A stretch of 6,416 nt of DNA from Nitrososphaeraceae archaeon (GCA_030038695.1 JASHSN010000637.1:1-6416); one strand, 5' to 3'. Numbered from the stretch's first letter, positions 1 to 5,727 are shown. Program-made: numbers and translations. Notes: a model not told the origin generated them from the sequence alone.

Positions 1-98
1 AGTACCCTGTTAGGATCTGTCTTATACTCTTCAAATATAGCAGGACTTTCAGCCATTTGAATCAGGAAACCTTCTACTTTGTGATTGCCTTTTGCCAT
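1..98 (-). CDS. N-terminal fragment of a small LigA-like/conserved hypothetical protein
   Basis: Read on the minus strand from the ATG at 98, the frame stays open to the left edge, so only about 32 residues are present. The protein starts MAKGNHKVEGFLIQMAES and continues PAIFEEYKTDPNRV. The pattern of a helix followed by 'a-F-x-x-Y-K-x-D-P-x-R-V' resembles the short helical domain of LigA-type dioxygenase subunits and of nitrile-hydratase-like leader peptides, where a 'F..DP...L' turn is typical; this likeness is from memory and only suggestive. There is no signal peptide or membrane segment in the visible part. A TATA-like element sits about 25 bases upstream of this ATG, which supports both the gene and its start. 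The gene is transcribed away from everything else in the window. Function unknown. Confidence 0.6.
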   Translation of the reverse strand, partial: MAKGNHKVEGFLIQMAESPAIFEEYKTDPNRV

Positions 99-118
99 GC
101 TATATTTTAGTAAAGATA

Positions 119-126
119 CTATTTAT
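119..126 (-). promoter_or_regulatory. TATA-like box of the left-edge gene
   Basis: On the minus strand this reads ATAAATAG, centred about 25 bases before the ATG at 98. That spacing places the transcription start at or next to the ATG, as in leaderless archaeal transcripts. No Shine-Dalgarno sequence precedes the ATG. Confidence 0.45.
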
Positions 127-402
127 GGATTTTGGTCGTATCAGGGCCGCTGTTAACCTAGATGTAACTACATCATTATTCCATATGGGGAGTTTCCGTC
201 TGGGCCCAGGGTCTATTACAACTACGGCATGACAAGACCACTGTCAAGATATCCAACTGGATAATCCGGCAATCTGTCCGAAGTGTTTGAGTATCGGTTT
301 CTTTCGCTTTTTTCCAGTTATGGATCGTTGAAATAGACAATCTAATTAATTACACCTCTCCTATCTATGCTAGTTCTATGACTGGTTGACAATAATAATA
401 CT

Positions 403-607
403 TCACTTGTCATTATCCTTCCCTTTTTCAGCATGTTTCGAGATAAATTCAGAATGAAGGAACGCAATCATTAGCGTCCACAGGAGCGGCGTATCCTAGC
501 TTGTTACATAGCATTTTATTAAATAGGATCCTATTCTCCTCTCGTAGGGCGTACTCGAATCTTCTCCAGGAATCTATCTCTTTAGCAAGAATGTCTTCTG
601 ATCCCAT
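403..607 (-). pseudogene. Frameshifted small helical conserved hypothetical gene
   Basis: From the ATG at 607 (minus strand) one frame encodes 52 residues and stops at 449-451. It starts MGSEDILAKEIDSWRRFEY and continues ALREENRILFNKMLCNKLGY. This amphipathic, charged helix with the 'W..F..ALREENR.LF.KML' pattern is strongly protein-like and recalls, from memory, short hypothetical proteins common in Nitrososphaeria. A second frame is open from 495 to its stop at 403-405 and encodes LLWTLMIAFLHSEFISKHAE followed by a lysine/aspartate tail. The two reading frames overlap at 451-495, so a single indel there would join them into one protein of roughly 65-70 residues. The clean charged C-terminus in the second frame argues against chance. 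A TATA-like box lies 27-28 bases before the ATG. It is either a recently broken gene or a sequencing indel. No function can be assigned. Confidence 0.5.
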
Positions 608-630
608 ACGGGTTCAGACGGGTTACACTA

Positions 631-638
631 ATTAAAAA
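631..638 (-). promoter_or_regulatory. TATA-like box of the frameshifted gene
   Basis: The minus strand reads TTTTTAAT, centred 27-28 bases upstream of the ATG at 607. The spacing matches the boxes found ahead of the carbonic anhydrase and MFS genes, implying a leaderless transcript. Confidence 0.4.
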
Positions 639-663
639 ATCTCGCGAACGACGATGAAGTACT

Positions 664-786
664 TCAACCACGAATGGCATATGGTTGTACTTTTTGTACA
701 GGCGTACTATGCTTCTGGCCCAGACTCGGAGATATATAGACGTCGCAAAGAGTTGCAAGCCTTTTCAGGTCCAAGGAAAATGTCAT
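664..786 (-). CDS. Doubtful 40-residue hypothetical ORF
   Basis: The ATG at 786 on the minus strand opens a 40-residue frame beginning MTFSLDLKRLATLCDVYIS, with no membrane segment and no motif I recognise. Its main support is a good TATA-like box (minus-strand GTTATAAA at 812-819) about 29 bases upstream. Against it, the same bases hold an open 54-codon plus-strand frame (654-818) and another long open minus-strand frame with no good start, so at least two of the three are chance. It may be a fragment, or the TATA box may serve another RNA. Low confidence. Confidence 0.2.
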   Translation of the reverse strand: MTFSLDLKRLATLCDVYISPSLGQKHSTPVQKVQPYAIRG

Positions 787-832
787 TTGGACAAAGGTGT
801 ATATCTTCGTGTTTATAACAGCAAGTCACAAA

Positions 833-991
833 ATGTTCGGCATTCGATATTCTAGTCCTCTCGGAATGATTCTCTTAATGATTTTGGGATTTTTTGTCGG
901 ATTGATGATTGTATACTTTGTGTTTTTATTTATACACACGCAACAACAGGATCAGGGTTTGTTGCCGAGTGGACTACATGGGATCGTCTAA
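833..991 (+). CDS. Possible single-helix membrane small protein
   Basis: The ATG at 833 starts a 52-residue frame beginning MFGIRYSSPLG, followed by one strongly hydrophobic segment at about residues 10-34 (MILLMILGFFVGLMIVYFVF and onward). A short polar tail with three glutamines follows. A basic residue before the helix and a polar end after it fit a small membrane protein. The frame can be extended upstream to a GTG at 797, which would add 12 residues. I prefer 833 because a TATA-like GTATATCT lies at 799-806, about 30 bases before it, and would overlap the longer reading. There is no Shine-Dalgarno sequence. Nothing identifies a family. A hydrophobic run can arise by chance in T-rich DNA, so this is a moderate call. 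Confidence 0.4.
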   Translation: MFGIRYSSPLGMILLMILGFFVGLMIVYFVFLFIHTQQQDQGLLPSGLHGIV

Positions 992-1044
992 TCTGTTCCC
1001 CAAAACATTCGCCCATGCTCTATCAGAAAACCAGCCCGCAATGA

Positions 1045-1269
1045 TGTGCATATGAGTACAAACAGTTGTTGGATGTCCTATTCTCTGCTCAGAATGCCTT
1101 TTTAGACTTGGAAAAGAAGGACATTGTCGTCCAGATTATTGAAGCCCCCAATTGGTTATGGCAAGTATGATCTCTTTTCAAGAGTGTAGGGGCCTTCTAT
1201 GTCAACTTCGTCCGTATCATCGACTGCGGAATGAAAGTAAATACATATTTGTCAATTTCCTTCTTTTAG
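1045..1269 (+). pseudogene. Possible remnant ORF interrupted by one stop codon
   Basis: One plus-strand frame runs from 1045 (just after a stop at 1042-1044) to a stop at 1267-1269 and is broken only by a TGA at 1168-1170. The first 41 codons read protein-like, with YKQLLDVLFSAQNAFLDLEK followed by KDIVVQIIEAPNWLWQV. After the TGA come SLFKSVGAFYVNFVRIID and a further hydrophobic stretch. No good ATG begins the frame, and I recognise no family. This could be the decayed remains of a helical protein or simply an open stretch by chance. It is recorded because the first half has balanced, gene-like residue use. Confidence 0.2.
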
Positions 1270-1428
1270 ACAACCAAGGTTGGGCGAGGAGCGGAGCTGG
1301 AGTATAGCAGTGGCGTTTGACATCCACAATGGCATTTCCCTGATATCGCGCCAGAGTATTGTAATCAGATTTTCTTTAGTAATTACGCAACGGATCTAAT
1401 GTATTCTTATCTTTTCTTTGCGCAATCA
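1270..1428. other. Intergenic stretch before the carbonic anhydrase promoter
   Basis: Nothing firm is seen here. A minus-strand open stretch of about 45 codons includes the run ENLITILWRDIREMPLW but has no start or promoter. The DNA is relatively GC-rich around 1280-1320 (GGGCGAGGAGCGGAGCTGG) compared with its surroundings. Confidence 0.3.
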
Positions 1429-1436
1429 TTTTATAG
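1429..1436 (+). promoter_or_regulatory. TATA-like box of the carbonic anhydrase gene; decides the start
   Basis: The element TTTTATAG is centred 26-27 bases before the ATG at 1459, the standard distance from TATA box to transcription start in archaea. The mRNA would therefore begin at or next to this ATG. The in-frame ATG at 1399 lies upstream of the box and would not be in such a transcript. Confidence 0.55.
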
Positions 1437-1458
1437 TCCAATTTGTATGCGGCACCAT

Positions 1459-2364
1459 ATGAAAATTGATAAGAAGCTGATATTGGCAGGGGTTTTGATA
1501 ACTCTTATGGTTGCAGCTGGTTCCAACCAAATATTTTTAAAATCATCATCAGTTGCAGGACAACAACAAAAGTCTACCAACAATAATGCCACTATTAACA
1601 TACGTCCTAATGTTCAGACTGATTTCAATCCAAATGTAACATGGCCGAAAATATCCAAAACTGCATATGTTGATCCTTTTGGTGTAATCATTGGCGACTG
1701 TGAGATAGGAAAATTGGTGTTGGTCGCACCATTTGCTGTGTGCAGAGGTGACGAAGGGACACCTATTTACATTGGAGACTATTCCAATCTGCAGGATGGT
1801 GTTATTTTGCATTCACTTGAAACAACGACCCATGGCAAAAATATTGATGACAGAAGATATTCAGCACAAGGACAACTGTTGAAAGGAAATGATACTGCAT
1901 TTAAGACTGGATTTGCCATATATGTTGGTAGCAAAGTCAGTTTAGCTCATGATGTGATGGTTCATGGACCTGCATATATAGGAAATGATACGTTCGTTGG
2001 TATGAAGAGCTTAATATTCGATGCAAAACTCGGAAAGCGAGATGCGATAGGAGTATCAAGCACAATAACCAATGGCGTCAATATCGCTGATGATAAATTT
2101 GTACCACCTGGGAGTATCATAACAACCCAAGCACAAGCAGACAAATTACCTGCCAGAGTGGGAAGTTCATATGAAAAGTTGAACGGTTTTGTACTACATG
2201 TAAACCAAGAACTTGCAAAAGGTTACAATGCTCAGACGATTCAAAAACTAGCTACTGAAATAGAAGACGAGATAGAGGAGGTGGGAGAGATCCAATCTGG
2301 GAGTCCAACAGGAAGTCTCAACGCAACTGCCAATAGTAATATCACTCAGGTGGGAACCAAATAG
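1459..2364 (+). CDS. cam: Exported gamma-class carbonic anhydrase (Cam type)
   Basis: This enzyme interconverts CO2 and bicarbonate, here outside the cytoplasmic membrane. Numbered from the ATG at 1459 (301 residues), residues 1-34 form an export signal: KIDKK, a hydrophobic core LILAGVLITLMVAAG, then a possible SVA-G cleavage site. There is no lipobox cysteine. Residues about 62-260 are the left-handed beta-helix plus the C-terminal helix of the Methanosarcina thermophila Cam family. All key residues are visible: R96, D98 and E99 in RGDEG; N110, Q112 and D113 in SNLQDG; zinc ligand H118; proton-shuttle-like E121 in HSLET; zinc ligands H164 and H169 in SLAHDVMVHG; and N249 in VLHVNQ. Retention of both E99 and E121 marks the true Cam subgroup rather than CamH. 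A loop between E121 and the next beta-helix rung (about 122-150) and an acidic, low-complexity tail after 260 extend the protein beyond the usual core. Six N-x-S/T sequons suit an exterior location. The start at 1459 is chosen over 1399 because of the TATA-like box at 1429-1436. It is a single-gene unit followed by a T-tract. Confidence 0.93.
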   Translation: MKIDKKLILAGVLITLMVAAGSNQIFLKSSSVAGQQQKSTNNNATINIRPNVQTDFNPNVTWPKISKTAYVDPFGVIIGDCEIGKLVLVAPFAVCRGDEGTPIYIGDYSNLQDGVILHSLETTTHGKNIDDRRYSAQGQLLKGNDTAFKTGFAIYVGSKVSLAHDVMVHGPAYIGNDTFVGMKSLIFDAKLGKRDAIGVSSTITNGVNIADDKFVPPGSIITTQAQADKLPARVGSSYEKLNGFVLHVNQELAKGYNAQTIQKLATEIEDEIEEVGEIQSGSPTGSLNATANSNITQVGTK

Positions 2365-2372
2365 CAGTTCCC

Positions 2373-2378
2373 TTTTTT
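2373..2378 (+). terminator. T-tract after the carbonic anhydrase gene
   Basis: Six thymines follow nine bases after the stop codon, without a clear hairpin. Archaeal polymerases can terminate at such T-tracts alone. A second T6 run occurs near 2450. Confidence 0.45.
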
Positions 2379-2540
2379 CTGTGTTGACCCAACACATATA
2401 ACTTAACTCGAAGCGCCATGACGGCATTGGTATCTTGACATCCCAGGCTTTTTTCCTTTCGTGCGAAACTGCTATCAGAGCTTGGTGTCTTTGGTGACGA
2501 CCTGGTCAGATTGTAGCTATCATCACTGCACTTAGCTAGT

Positions 2541-2645
2541 GGAGTAAACTGTGCAAGGTAAAAACAAACTTGCAAGGTAAAAACAAATATGTACCTCGGA
2601 TTGGTGTTGGTAGAAAAAAAATGTGAGGTAGATGATGTTTACTCC
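2541..2645. repeat. Nested inverted repeats
   Basis: GGAGTAAAC at 2541-2549 is perfectly complementary to GTTTACTCC at 2637-2645. Inside it, TACCTC (2592-2597) pairs with GAGGTA (2625-2630). The two arms nest, so an RNA copy could fold into one interrupted hairpin. The tandem repeat at 2552-2587 lies in the left loop. Confidence 0.45.
2552..2587. repeat. 19-base tandem duplication
   Basis: TGCAAGGTAAAAACAAACT (2552-2570) is followed directly by a second copy identical over its first 17 bases (2571-2587). This is a simple recent tandem duplication in non-coding DNA. Repeat-binding or structural roles are unknown. Confidence 0.85.
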
Positions 2646-2912
2646 GTAGATTAGCTGGCTTCTTTAGTTCTGGCATAATATTGTGTCTTGATAATGCAGT
2701 GGACTTGTTATGCTATAGTACCGGGGTCCAGATACAAGTAGGGAATACATTAGGCGTGCATAAATTAGGACAGGGCAGTCATCGTTAGAATGTAGCCCGT
2801 GCAGAAAATATTATTAAATCTGTTCGCGCCTGACCTGCAGGAAGCGAATTGATTGGCTAAAGTTACATTGTAATACAAAATGTTCTATTGATTTCTTTGT
2901 CAACGTCCAGCC

Positions 2913-2920
2913 TATTAAAT
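2913..2920 (+). promoter_or_regulatory. TATA-like box of the MFS gene; decides the start
   Basis: TATTAAAT is centred 26-27 bases before the ATG at 2943, the same spacing as at the carbonic anhydrase gene. The upstream ATG at 2919 overlaps this box and so cannot be the start of a transcript driven by it. Confidence 0.55.
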
Positions 2921-2942
2921 GCTATCCGAGACACATACCTAT

Positions 2943-4613
2943 ATGACAACGAGACGTATCAACGAAAACCAAGAGAGGATTTCTAAATCCGCATGGAGAA
3001 CAATCATCATAGTAAGTTCAACTCTATTCGTGACGATGCTAGGAGAGACTATGCTAATACCAGCTATCCCGGATATCATGAAGGAGTTCAGTGTTGAATA
3101 TAATCAATCTGCATGGATATTTAGTTCATTTCTAATTGTTGGAGCTGTTATGATTCCTGTCGCTGGAAAGTTGTCTGACACATATAACAAAACCAAAGTT
3201 CTACTTGCATTATTTACGATATATATAATTGGCACAGTTGCAGGAGCACTCTCTAACAACTTTTACCTTTTAATTGCTGCTAGGATGATGCAGGGTTTTA
3301 GTATAGCTTCTATTCCTGTAGCATTCAGTGTCATAAGAGATATACTGCCAGTAAAAAAGCTCGCAATAGGCATTGGAATACTCACAGCTGCGTATAATGG
3401 CGGATCAGTTATAGGCATATTAGTTGGAGCAAGCATCATCGAAAATCTTGGTTGGCATAGTACGTTCTTTTCGTTGATCCCTATTTCAATTCTGCTTACA
3501 ATACTGATAAAAAGGTTAGTCAATGTTGACCCTCTAAGAGGAGTAGAGACGGTAGAAGGAAGAGAAAGTGTACAACCGACAAAAGAAGGACAACAAGAAA
3601 GACAAGAAAAAGGAAATAAGATTAGTAGAATAAAACAACAAAAAATAAAATCACAATCAATACTAAAAAGTGATTCTCATAATATTAGAGGCGATCATGA
3701 TAATATTAATAGTAAAGCGAACAAGAAAAAGTACTATGCTAGTAAGGCTATAATCGATATCAAAGGAACAATAACTATCGCAATTACCATAACTTCGTTC
3801 CTAATTGCATTGACACAGTTGCAAACAGGTAGCGGTAGTAGTATTAGCACGACGGATCCTATGAGCCCACTCCAAGTCATAATCTTTTCTGTGGTATCAC
3901 TGGTGTCATTAGCATTCTTCATAAGGACAGAAAGAAGATCCAAGGCACCACTTATCGATCTGAACTTGATAAAAGACAAGTTCTTTTTCCCATCGATGGT
4001 AGTAGTAACCATAATCGGTATAGTAATGTTTATGATATATCCAACTATAGTACAATTAGTAAGAAGTCCTCAACCACTTGGATTTGGTGGAGATGCAGTA
4101 GCTTCAGGAAATGTTCAACTGCCTTTCATGATAGCATTTATGATATTGGGTCCAACTGGAGGCATCATAATATCAAAGCTAGGAAGCATAAAACCACTTT
4201 TGATTGGAAGTATTACTATTGTGGCTGGTTTCTCACTTATCTTGGTGTTTCACTTTACAGCATCAATGGTAATGTTGAATCTTGCTATTCTGGGAGCTGG
4301 GATATCAATAACAAATACTTCAGCATTAAATGTTATTAACACATCAACTCCAAAAAGATTTAGTGGAATAGCTTTCGCAGTGGCATTGCTGCCTCAATTT
4401 ACTGGAATGGCAATAGGACCTGTAGTAGCGGGAGTGTTTATGCACACACTCAACAGTATGAGGAAACTGAAAGAGATGAGATTAAGGACGAAACTCATCA
4501 GTTGGAAGACGAGGAGGAAGATGAAGATGTGGAAGAAGAAGACGAATGAAAGCTGCTGTTTCTATATACCTCTAGAGGTTTCTTTTGTGAATCACCTTCT
4601 AAAAAGTAGATAG
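2943..4613 (+). CDS. MFS drug/solute exporter (DHA2-like) with damaged C-terminus
   Basis: This is a proton-coupled exporter of the major facilitator superfamily in the cytoplasmic membrane; the substrate is unknown. Numbered from the ATG at 2943 (556 residues), helices 1-6 lie at about 18-40, 56-78, 84-103, 106-130, 139-169 and 171-192. Motif A appears as GKLSDTYNKTK (75-85), and the fourth helix carries ARMMQG (113-118). Helix 5 holds GGSVIG..VG, a motif C variant. A hydrophilic lysine/glutamine-rich loop of about 75 residues (195-270) follows, then helices 7 and 8 (275-293, 309-327) and 9-13 (348-373, 393-413, 417-439, 441-466, 473-500). Members of the 14-helix DHA2 group have one more helix after GPVVAGVFMHT, and here it is absent. 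Instead the listed frame ends in a basic tail from residue 503. Two bases out of phase, the same DNA encodes a highly acidic tail ending at 4549, so the end is probably frameshifted (see findings). It is a single-gene unit with its own promoter. The family assignment is firm; whether it still works is uncertain. Confidence 0.85.
   Translation: MTTRRINENQERISKSAWRTIIIVSSTLFVTMLGETMLIPAIPDIMKEFSVEYNQSAWIFSSFLIVGAVMIPVAGKLSDTYNKTKVLLALFTIYIIGTVAGALSNNFYLLIAARMMQGFSIASIPVAFSVIRDILPVKKLAIGIGILTAAYNGGSVIGILVGASIIENLGWHSTFFSLIPISILLTILIKRLVNVDPLRGVETVEGRESVQPTKEGQQERQEKGNKISRIKQQKIKSQSILKSDSHNIRGDHDNINSKANKKKYYASKAIIDIKGTITIAITITSFLIALTQLQTGSGSSISTTDPMSPLQVIIFSVVSLVSLAFFIRTERRSKAPLIDLNLIKDKFFFPSMVVVTIIGIVMFMIYPTIVQLVRSPQPLGFGGDAVASGNVQLPFMIAFMILGPTGGIIISKLGSIKPLLIGSITIVAGFSLILVFHFTASMVMLNLAILGAGISITNTSALNVINTSTPKRFSGIAFAVALLPQFTGMAIGPVVAGVFMHTLNSMRKLKEMRLRTKLISWKTRRKMKMWKKKTNESCCFYIPLEVSFVNHLLKSR
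4568..4586 (+). terminator. Palindrome and T-rich tract, possible MFS terminator
   Basis: ACCTCTAGAGGT (4568-4579) is a perfect 12-base palindrome followed by a T-rich run. It lies 19 bases after the stop of the acidic-tail frame (4547-4549) but inside the listed MFS frame, which fits better if translation normally ends at 4549. Confidence 0.35.
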
Positions 4614-4615
4614 AC

Positions 4616-4789
4616 TTAACGGTGGATGAATATATCCATTCGAGGCCTGACCTCATTGACGTCTTCATACTTGTTAAGGAGTACCGCAGTGGCTTGACGA
4701 AGCTTTCCTTTCAGAATTTTTGCTTTGATAGATATTCTTCTATTGCCTCTTGAACTGAACCGTATTCGACCTACTACGATGAATAACAT
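4616..4789 (-). CDS. Doubtful 57-residue basic ORF
   Basis: The ATG at 4789 on the minus strand opens 57 codons. The C-terminal half reads KGKLRQATAVLLNKYEDVNE followed by VRPRMDIFIHR, which looks like genuine protein. The N-terminal third is arginine/serine-rich and less convincing. There another frame, stop-bounded, reads VEYGSVQEAIEEYLSKQKF, which also looks protein-like. Joining that to KILKGKLRQ would need one frameshift near 4720, so this may be the remains of a longer gene. A TATA-like element (minus-strand AATATTTATA, 4794-4803) lies only about 9 bases before the ATG, too close for a leaderless start there. It ends convergently against the MFS gene. No family recognised. Confidence 0.3.
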   Translation of the reverse strand: MLFIVVGRIRFSSRGNRRISIKAKILKGKLRQATAVLLNKYEDVNEVRPRMDIFIHR

Positions 4790-4858
4790 TTGTTATAAAT
4801 ATTAGCTCTGTTTACAGCAATCTAATTGGCTTAAAATAATAATTTAAAATGAAGTAAC

Positions 4859-4865
4859 AAAAAAA
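4859..4865 (-). terminator. T-tract after the secreted small protein gene
   Basis: Seven adenines on the plus strand give a minus-strand T7 run about 26 bases beyond the stop at 4892. This is typical of archaeal intrinsic termination without a hairpin. Confidence 0.5.
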
Positions 4866-4891
4866 TGTGGAAGTGGGTATATTTTTTGCAG

Positions 4892-5173
4892 TTATTTCTT
4901 TAGTATGCCACCGCTTTGAGTAACCATGTCAGTAGACGCGGCCGTACATGAGTTAGTGAGTCCAGAGCTTCCACCAGCAGTTAAACAGTCTTGCTTCTGG
5001 TGTGTGTCTGTTTGTACATTAACGCCCGTATTGTTTACATTTTTTGTTATCGTGGTGGTGTCGGCTGCTAATGCCATGCGTCCGTTTCCTATAGCTATTG
5101 TGCTTACTGCTAACACAGCCGCAATCGCTACAATTGCAACTAGTGCTGTTTTTTCGTTCTTTATACTTGTCAT
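4892..5173 (-). CDS. Small Sec-exported protein with two cysteines, hypothetical
   Basis: This 93-residue protein has a textbook signal peptide: MTSIKNEK, a hydrophobic core ALVAIVAIAAVLAVSTIAIG, and an ALA-A cleavage site after about residue 36. The mature part is only about 57 residues, rich in threonine, serine and asparagine. It contains C63 in KQDCLTAGG and C76 in LTNSCTAAST, which could form one disulfide outside the cell. It ends VTQSGGILKK, and there is one N-N-T sequon at 47. From memory, similar short secreted proteins with a 'C.TAGG...SCTA.ST...QSGG' pattern occur in Nitrososphaerales, but their role is unknown to me. The opposite-strand ORF over 4926-5180 is its shadow: a signal peptide, residue balance and terminator all favour the minus strand. 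The gene stands alone with a T7 terminator downstream and a weak TATA-like AAATAAAG upstream. Confidence 0.8.
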   Translation of the reverse strand: MTSIKNEKTALVAIVAIAAVLAVSTIAIGNGRMALAADTTTITKNVNNTGVNVQTDTHQKQDCLTAGGSSGLTNSCTAASTDMVTQSGGILKK

Positions 5174-5206
5174 TTTGTAAGTTCAATTGTTTGAGCTCTC
5201 CTATGC

Positions 5207-5214
5207 TTTATTTG
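5207..5214 (-). promoter_or_regulatory. Weak TATA-like box of the secreted protein gene
   Basis: The minus strand reads AAATAAAG, centred about 37 bases before the ATG at 5173. This implies a leader of roughly ten bases. It is weaker and further from the ATG than the boxes of the other genes. Confidence 0.3.
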
Positions 5215-5408
5215 CGGTGCTTAACATCAAATGCTAAAAATATATGAGAAATTGCAGATATATTAGACCTATAATAAAATCATTAGAAAGATCATGGTGA
5301 TATTAATTAGAATACAACTATACAGCATACTTTACAATTATACATAGTGAACATATAACGTGTCAAATATTGGCAATTTCTTTTAATTCATCTACAGTTC
5401 ATAACTTA
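5215..5408. other. AT-rich intergenic stretch
   Basis: About 190 strongly AT-rich bases hold no supported gene. An 8-base inverted pair GAAATTGC (5248-5255) and GCAATTTC (5373-5380) is far apart and may be chance. Confidence 0.4.
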
Positions 5409-5480
5409 CCGTCACATTTGGGTGACAAGCGCCTGAAACGGAACCACTCGCAACAGGCACCCGTCACCAAAATGACAAGC
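5409..5480. repeat. Duplicated palindromic element around a hairpin
   Basis: CCGTCAC-N7-TGACAAGC (5409-5430) recurs as CCGTCAC-N5-TGACAAGC (5461-5480). Each copy is itself an inverted repeat (GTCA...TGAC). The 30 bases between them begin with GCCTG (5431-5435) and contain the complementary CAGGC (5454-5458). In addition GGTGAC (5421-5426) pairs with GTCACC (5463-5468), so two competing folds are possible. The block is GC-richer than its AT-rich flanks. Confidence 0.6.
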
Positions 5481-5727
5481 ACTTCTGTATGAAACACTAC
5501 GCTATATCACCGTTTACCAGAATCGTTATGATATTTTGTTCCTGGGTATAGATGTTCATGGGCAATATCTCACTTAGTAAAGATTAGCCTTTTTCTACCT
5601 CAAAGGACTCGGGTCTGACATCTTACCTGTCTGAATCGCGAAATGTAACAAATCCTATTTCAATTTCCTTACAACTATTCTTGGTTTTCAGACCACACCA
5701 AGAGATCGGTAGATAGTAGCTAATTCT
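5481..5727. other. Intergenic stretch with a short hairpin
   Basis: There is no supported gene. TCTTGGT (5679-5685) is complementary to ACCAAGA (5697-5703) around an 11-base loop. No T-tract follows on either strand, so it is not an obvious terminator. Confidence 0.4.

Larger units (their letters stand above)
2379..2912. other. Intergenic region, carbonic anhydrase to MFS gene
   Basis: About 530 bases hold no supported gene. Several frames stay open for 45-55 codons on both strands, but none has a plausible start with promoter and recognisable protein. The only clear structure is the repeat block at 2541-2645, listed separately. The last 30 bases lead into the MFS promoter. Confidence 0.5.

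Noticed and set aside
200..246. CTGGGCCCAG palindrome (200-209) and TGACA/TGTCA inverted pair (230-246)
   Set aside because: They are short, isolated and not placed relative to any gene start. No repeat copies were seen.
522..535. 14-base perfect palindrome AATAGGATCCTATT
   Set aside because: It falls inside the frameshifted small gene, where it encodes part of the ENRILF stretch, so the symmetry is probably incidental.
1399..1458. Longer N-terminus of the carbonic anhydrase from the ATG at 1399
   Set aside because: It puts the TATA-like box at 1429-1436 inside the coding region and places 20 extra residues before an otherwise ideal signal peptide.
2475..2526. Possible box C/D guide RNA on the minus strand: GTGATGA at 2520-2526 with CTGA at 2506-2509 and 2475-2478
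   Set aside because: Box C and the two D-like boxes are present, but the first guide interval is only 10 bases, there is no acceptable internal C' box and no terminal stem next to the boxes.
2342..2575. 77-codon minus-strand ORF overlapping the end of the carbonic anhydrase gene
   Set aside because: It begins with TTG inside the tandem repeat, has no promoter or recognisable motif, and overlaps the 3' end of a certain gene.
4926..5180. 84-codon plus-strand ORF
   Set aside because: It is the antisense shadow of the secreted small protein. Its hydrophobic end is the complement of the signal peptide.
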